Assembly: GCF_003337305.1 (NCBI RefSeq)
Contig: NZ_QPJO01000002.1
Span: 744,001-808,000 of the forward strand
From: Winogradskyella arenosi
GTDB lineage: Bacteria > Bacteroidota > Bacteroidia > Flavobacteriales > Flavobacteriaceae
Reading direction: 5' to 3'
DNA length: 64,000 bases
Made by a program: the position numbers and the translations under genes
Notes under the pieces: model-generated
Seen by the model: only the letters and a program-made list of their open reading frames with translations
Told to the model about the DNA's origin: nothing
The model's database searches: none
Shown here: positions 62,719 through 64,000 of the stretch, in pieces
Numbering within the stretch: the first letter of the stretch is position 1
How the letters are laid out: each line of letters starts with the position of its first letter

Positions 62719-63285
62719 ATGAAAAAAGTAATTTTAGGACTTAGTGCATTATGCATGGTAGCGTTTACATCTTGTAAAGATGATGCAGCAAGCAAAGTAA
62801 AAGACGAAAATGTAGCGGTTGCTGCTGAAAGAGATGCAAATGCAGGTGATTTTGCTGTAATTTCTTTAGACAAGACAGAGCACGATTTTGGAAATATTGA
62901 AAATGGGACTCCACAAGAAACTGTTTTTAAATATACAAACACAGGAAACTCTATGTTAGTGGTTAGTGATATTAAAAGTACTTGTGGATGTACTGTACCA
63001 ACAAACTATACAAAAGAAGTTCAGCCAGGAGAAACTGGAGAATTTACAGTTAAATTTAACGGTAGAGGAAATGGTAAAGTAACAAAGTCTTTAACGATGA
63101 TTACAAATACTGAAAAAGGACAAATTCCTGTAAGAATTTCAGCATTCATTAACAAAGATCCTAATGCTGCTACAACTCCAGTAAAAACGACAACAACTAA
63201 AGTTAATCCTTTAGCGACTGATAATACTGCTGCACCTAGAAAATACTCTACGCAGCCAGGTCATGAAGGACATAACCACGATTAA
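62719..63285 (+). CDS. DUF1573 lipoprotein
   Basis: A 188-residue exported lipoprotein. The signal ends in the lipobox-like VAFTSC with Cys at residue 19, then comes an acidic linker and a DUF1573 (immunoglobulin-like) domain, about 45-145, with the pattern KTEHDFGNIENGTPQETVFKYTN in pieces and STCGCTVP. The C-terminal tail is Thr/Pro-rich and ends in a His-rich GHEGHNHD. The ATG at 62719 is used, as the longer frame from 62677 would put 14 residues in front of the signal. It precedes yajC by 24 bases. Confidence 0.87.
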   Translation: MKKVILGLSALCMVAFTSCKDDAASKVKDENVAVAAERDANAGDFAVISLDKTEHDFGNIENGTPQETVFKYTNTGNSMLVVSDIKSTCGCTVPTNYTKEVQPGETGEFTVKFNGRGNGKVTKSLTMITNTEKGQIPVRISAFINKDPNAATTPVKTTTTKVNPLATDNTAAPRKYSTQPGHEGHNHD

Positions 63286-63309
63286 TTATTACCTATAACA
63301 AATTACTAA

Positions 63310-63600
63310 ATGGACGCAATAGGATCATTTTTACCGTTTATCGCTATTTTTGCAGTGATGTATTTCTTTATGATTGCACCACAAATGAAACGCTCTAAAC
63401 AAGAGAAAAAATTTGCCAGCGAATTAAAACGTGGTGATCGTGTGATAACCAAAAGTGGTATGCACGGAAAGATTGTAGAATTAAATGACAAAGATAATAG
63501 TTGTATTATCGAAACGTTAGCAGGGAAAATTAAGTTTGACCGTTCTGCAATTTCTATGGAAATGAGTAATAAATTAAATGCACCGGCAGCGACTAAATAA
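63310..63600 (+). CDS. yajC: Preprotein translocase subunit YajC
   Basis: A 96-residue protein with one N-terminal helix (about residues 6-23, FLPFIAIFAVMYFFMIAP), then KRSKQEKKFASELKRGDRVITKSGMHGKIVEL, the YajC pattern. It assists SecDF in protein export at the inner membrane. It follows the DUF1573 gene within 24 bases and probably shares its transcript. A strong terminator follows. Confidence 0.92.
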   Translation: MDAIGSFLPFIAIFAVMYFFMIAPQMKRSKQEKKFASELKRGDRVITKSGMHGKIVELNDKDNSCIIETLAGKIKFDRSAISMEMSNKLNAPAATK

Positions 63601-63617
63601 GCTAAAGGTATTTATAT

Positions 63618-63656
63618 AAAAAAAGACCATTCATTATTTGAATGGTCTTTTTTTTA
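63618..63656 (+). terminator. Strong terminator after yajC
   Basis: AAAAAGACCATTCA pairs with TGAATGGTCTTTTT around TTATT, followed by more T. Flanking A and T runs make it bidirectional and it may also serve the convergent DsbA-family gene. Confidence 0.85.
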
Positions 63657-63706
63657 TGCCTTATACAGAACAGTCAAAGCTGTTCTTGGCAGATCATTTT
63701 TAGCCT

Positions 63707-64000
63707 CTAAAGTAATTCGTTTAAGACTTGCTTAAAGGTGTCCGTAGGTTGGGCTCCCGTTAGGGCACTTTTTCGGTCAAAAACAAACGTCGGGACAGAA
63801 TTAACGCCTAAATTCTTCCAATAAGATTGTTCGGTTCTAATTTTTTTTTGTTCTGATTCTAGATCTAATTTAGCTAAGGCTTCTTCAGCATTTAAACCTA
63901 CATCTAATAAGGCTTGCTTTAAAACCTCACGATCAGATACATCTTGACGTTCACTAAAAAAAGCGGTGGTTAGACGCATTTTTAAAGCAGTTTGCTTTTT
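63707..64000 (-). CDS. DsbA-family oxidoreductase (FrnE-like), 5' part cut by window edge
   Basis: The frame is open from the stop at 63707 to base 64000, with KKQTALK before the internal Met at 63979, so the true start lies outside. The visible 97 residues are the C-terminal part of a thioredoxin-fold protein of the FrnE type: RLTTAFFSERQDVSDREVL and later GVNSVPTFVFDRKSALTGAQ, where the cis-Pro loop is SVPTF. The N-terminal CxxC is not in the window. Such proteins act as cytoplasmic disulfide isomerases or oxidoreductases. Convergent with yajC. Confidence 0.85.
   Translation of the reverse strand, partial: KKQTALKMRLTTAFFSERQDVSDREVLKQALLDVGLNAEEALAKLDLESEQKKIRTEQSYWKNLGVNSVPTFVFDRKSALTGAQPTDTFKQVLNELL

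Overview
The window is a stretch of chromosomal housekeeping DNA from a member of the Bacteroidota, most likely the family Flavobacteriaceae. The evidence is AT-rich coding DNA with few Shine-Dalgarno-like sites, many promoter-like boxes of the Bacteroidota type (TAnnTTTG), several TTG starts, and family-typical genes: a BatA-type von Willebrand protein, BshA of bacillithiol synthesis, a DUF3276/PUR protein, a DUF4294 protein, a large LptD-like barrel, an ABC-permease/M1-peptidase fusion and a GH3/beta-lactamase fusion. I see no rRNA, tRNA, insertion sequence, prophage, CRISPR array or restriction system, and no clear sign of recent transfer. Genus cannot be fixed from what is here.

Layout. 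1-7.8 kb: a conserved protein of unknown role cut by the left edge, divergent from a metallo-beta-lactamase-fold hydrolase and a small membrane-anchored protein; then a tightly coupled minus-strand operon (BatA-like protein, dihydroorotase-like protein without its metal ligands, Tic20-like membrane protein, serine esterase) and a glycosyltransferase. 7.9-16.3 kb: M61 peptidase lipoprotein, GAF histidine kinase, S10-like carboxypeptidase, TIGR02757 protein, GMP reductase, FemAB/GNAT-like protein and RidA. 16.4-23.7 kb: an envelope block with LptD divergent from an N-acetylmuramoyl-L-alanine amidase and an MCE protein, followed by a membrane iron-sulfur electron-transfer module. 23.9-37.9 kb: bacterial PH-domain pair, SerB, NagZ-like/beta-lactamase fusion, BshA, AsmA-like protein, UvrD helicase and the tRNA t6A enzyme Sua5/TsaC. 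37.9-45 kb (minus): MFS exporter, three-gene acyl-CoA carboxylase (biotin carrier, biotin carboxylase, carboxyltransferase), PrsW-like protease and flippase. 45-53 kb: WYL protein, an intergenic stretch with a candidate structured RNA, Nudix hydrolase, M42 peptidase, ABC ATPase and its permease/M1 fusion. 53-64 kb: DUF4294 protein, hemolysin III, lipoate ligase, GNAT, redoxin, CsaA, PUR protein, ABC exporter, leucine-type dehydrogenase, NusB, DUF1573 lipoprotein, YajC and a DsbA-family protein cut by the right edge.

The genes share three themes: building and remodelling the envelope (LptD, amidase, MCE, GH3 hydrolase, AsmA-like, flippase, YajC), acyl-CoA and amino-acid metabolism with redox support (carboxylase, leucine dehydrogenase, iron-sulfur module, lipoate ligase, BshA), and nucleic-acid housekeeping (UvrD, NusB, Sua5, CsaA). 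The observations most worth following are the apparently inactive dihydroorotase in the BatA operon, the promoter-structure-terminator unit at about 46.32-46.51 kb, a probable mis-placed start for LptD, the M1 fusion without a GxMEN motif, and the iron-sulfur protein whose first CCG motif has lost its cysteines.
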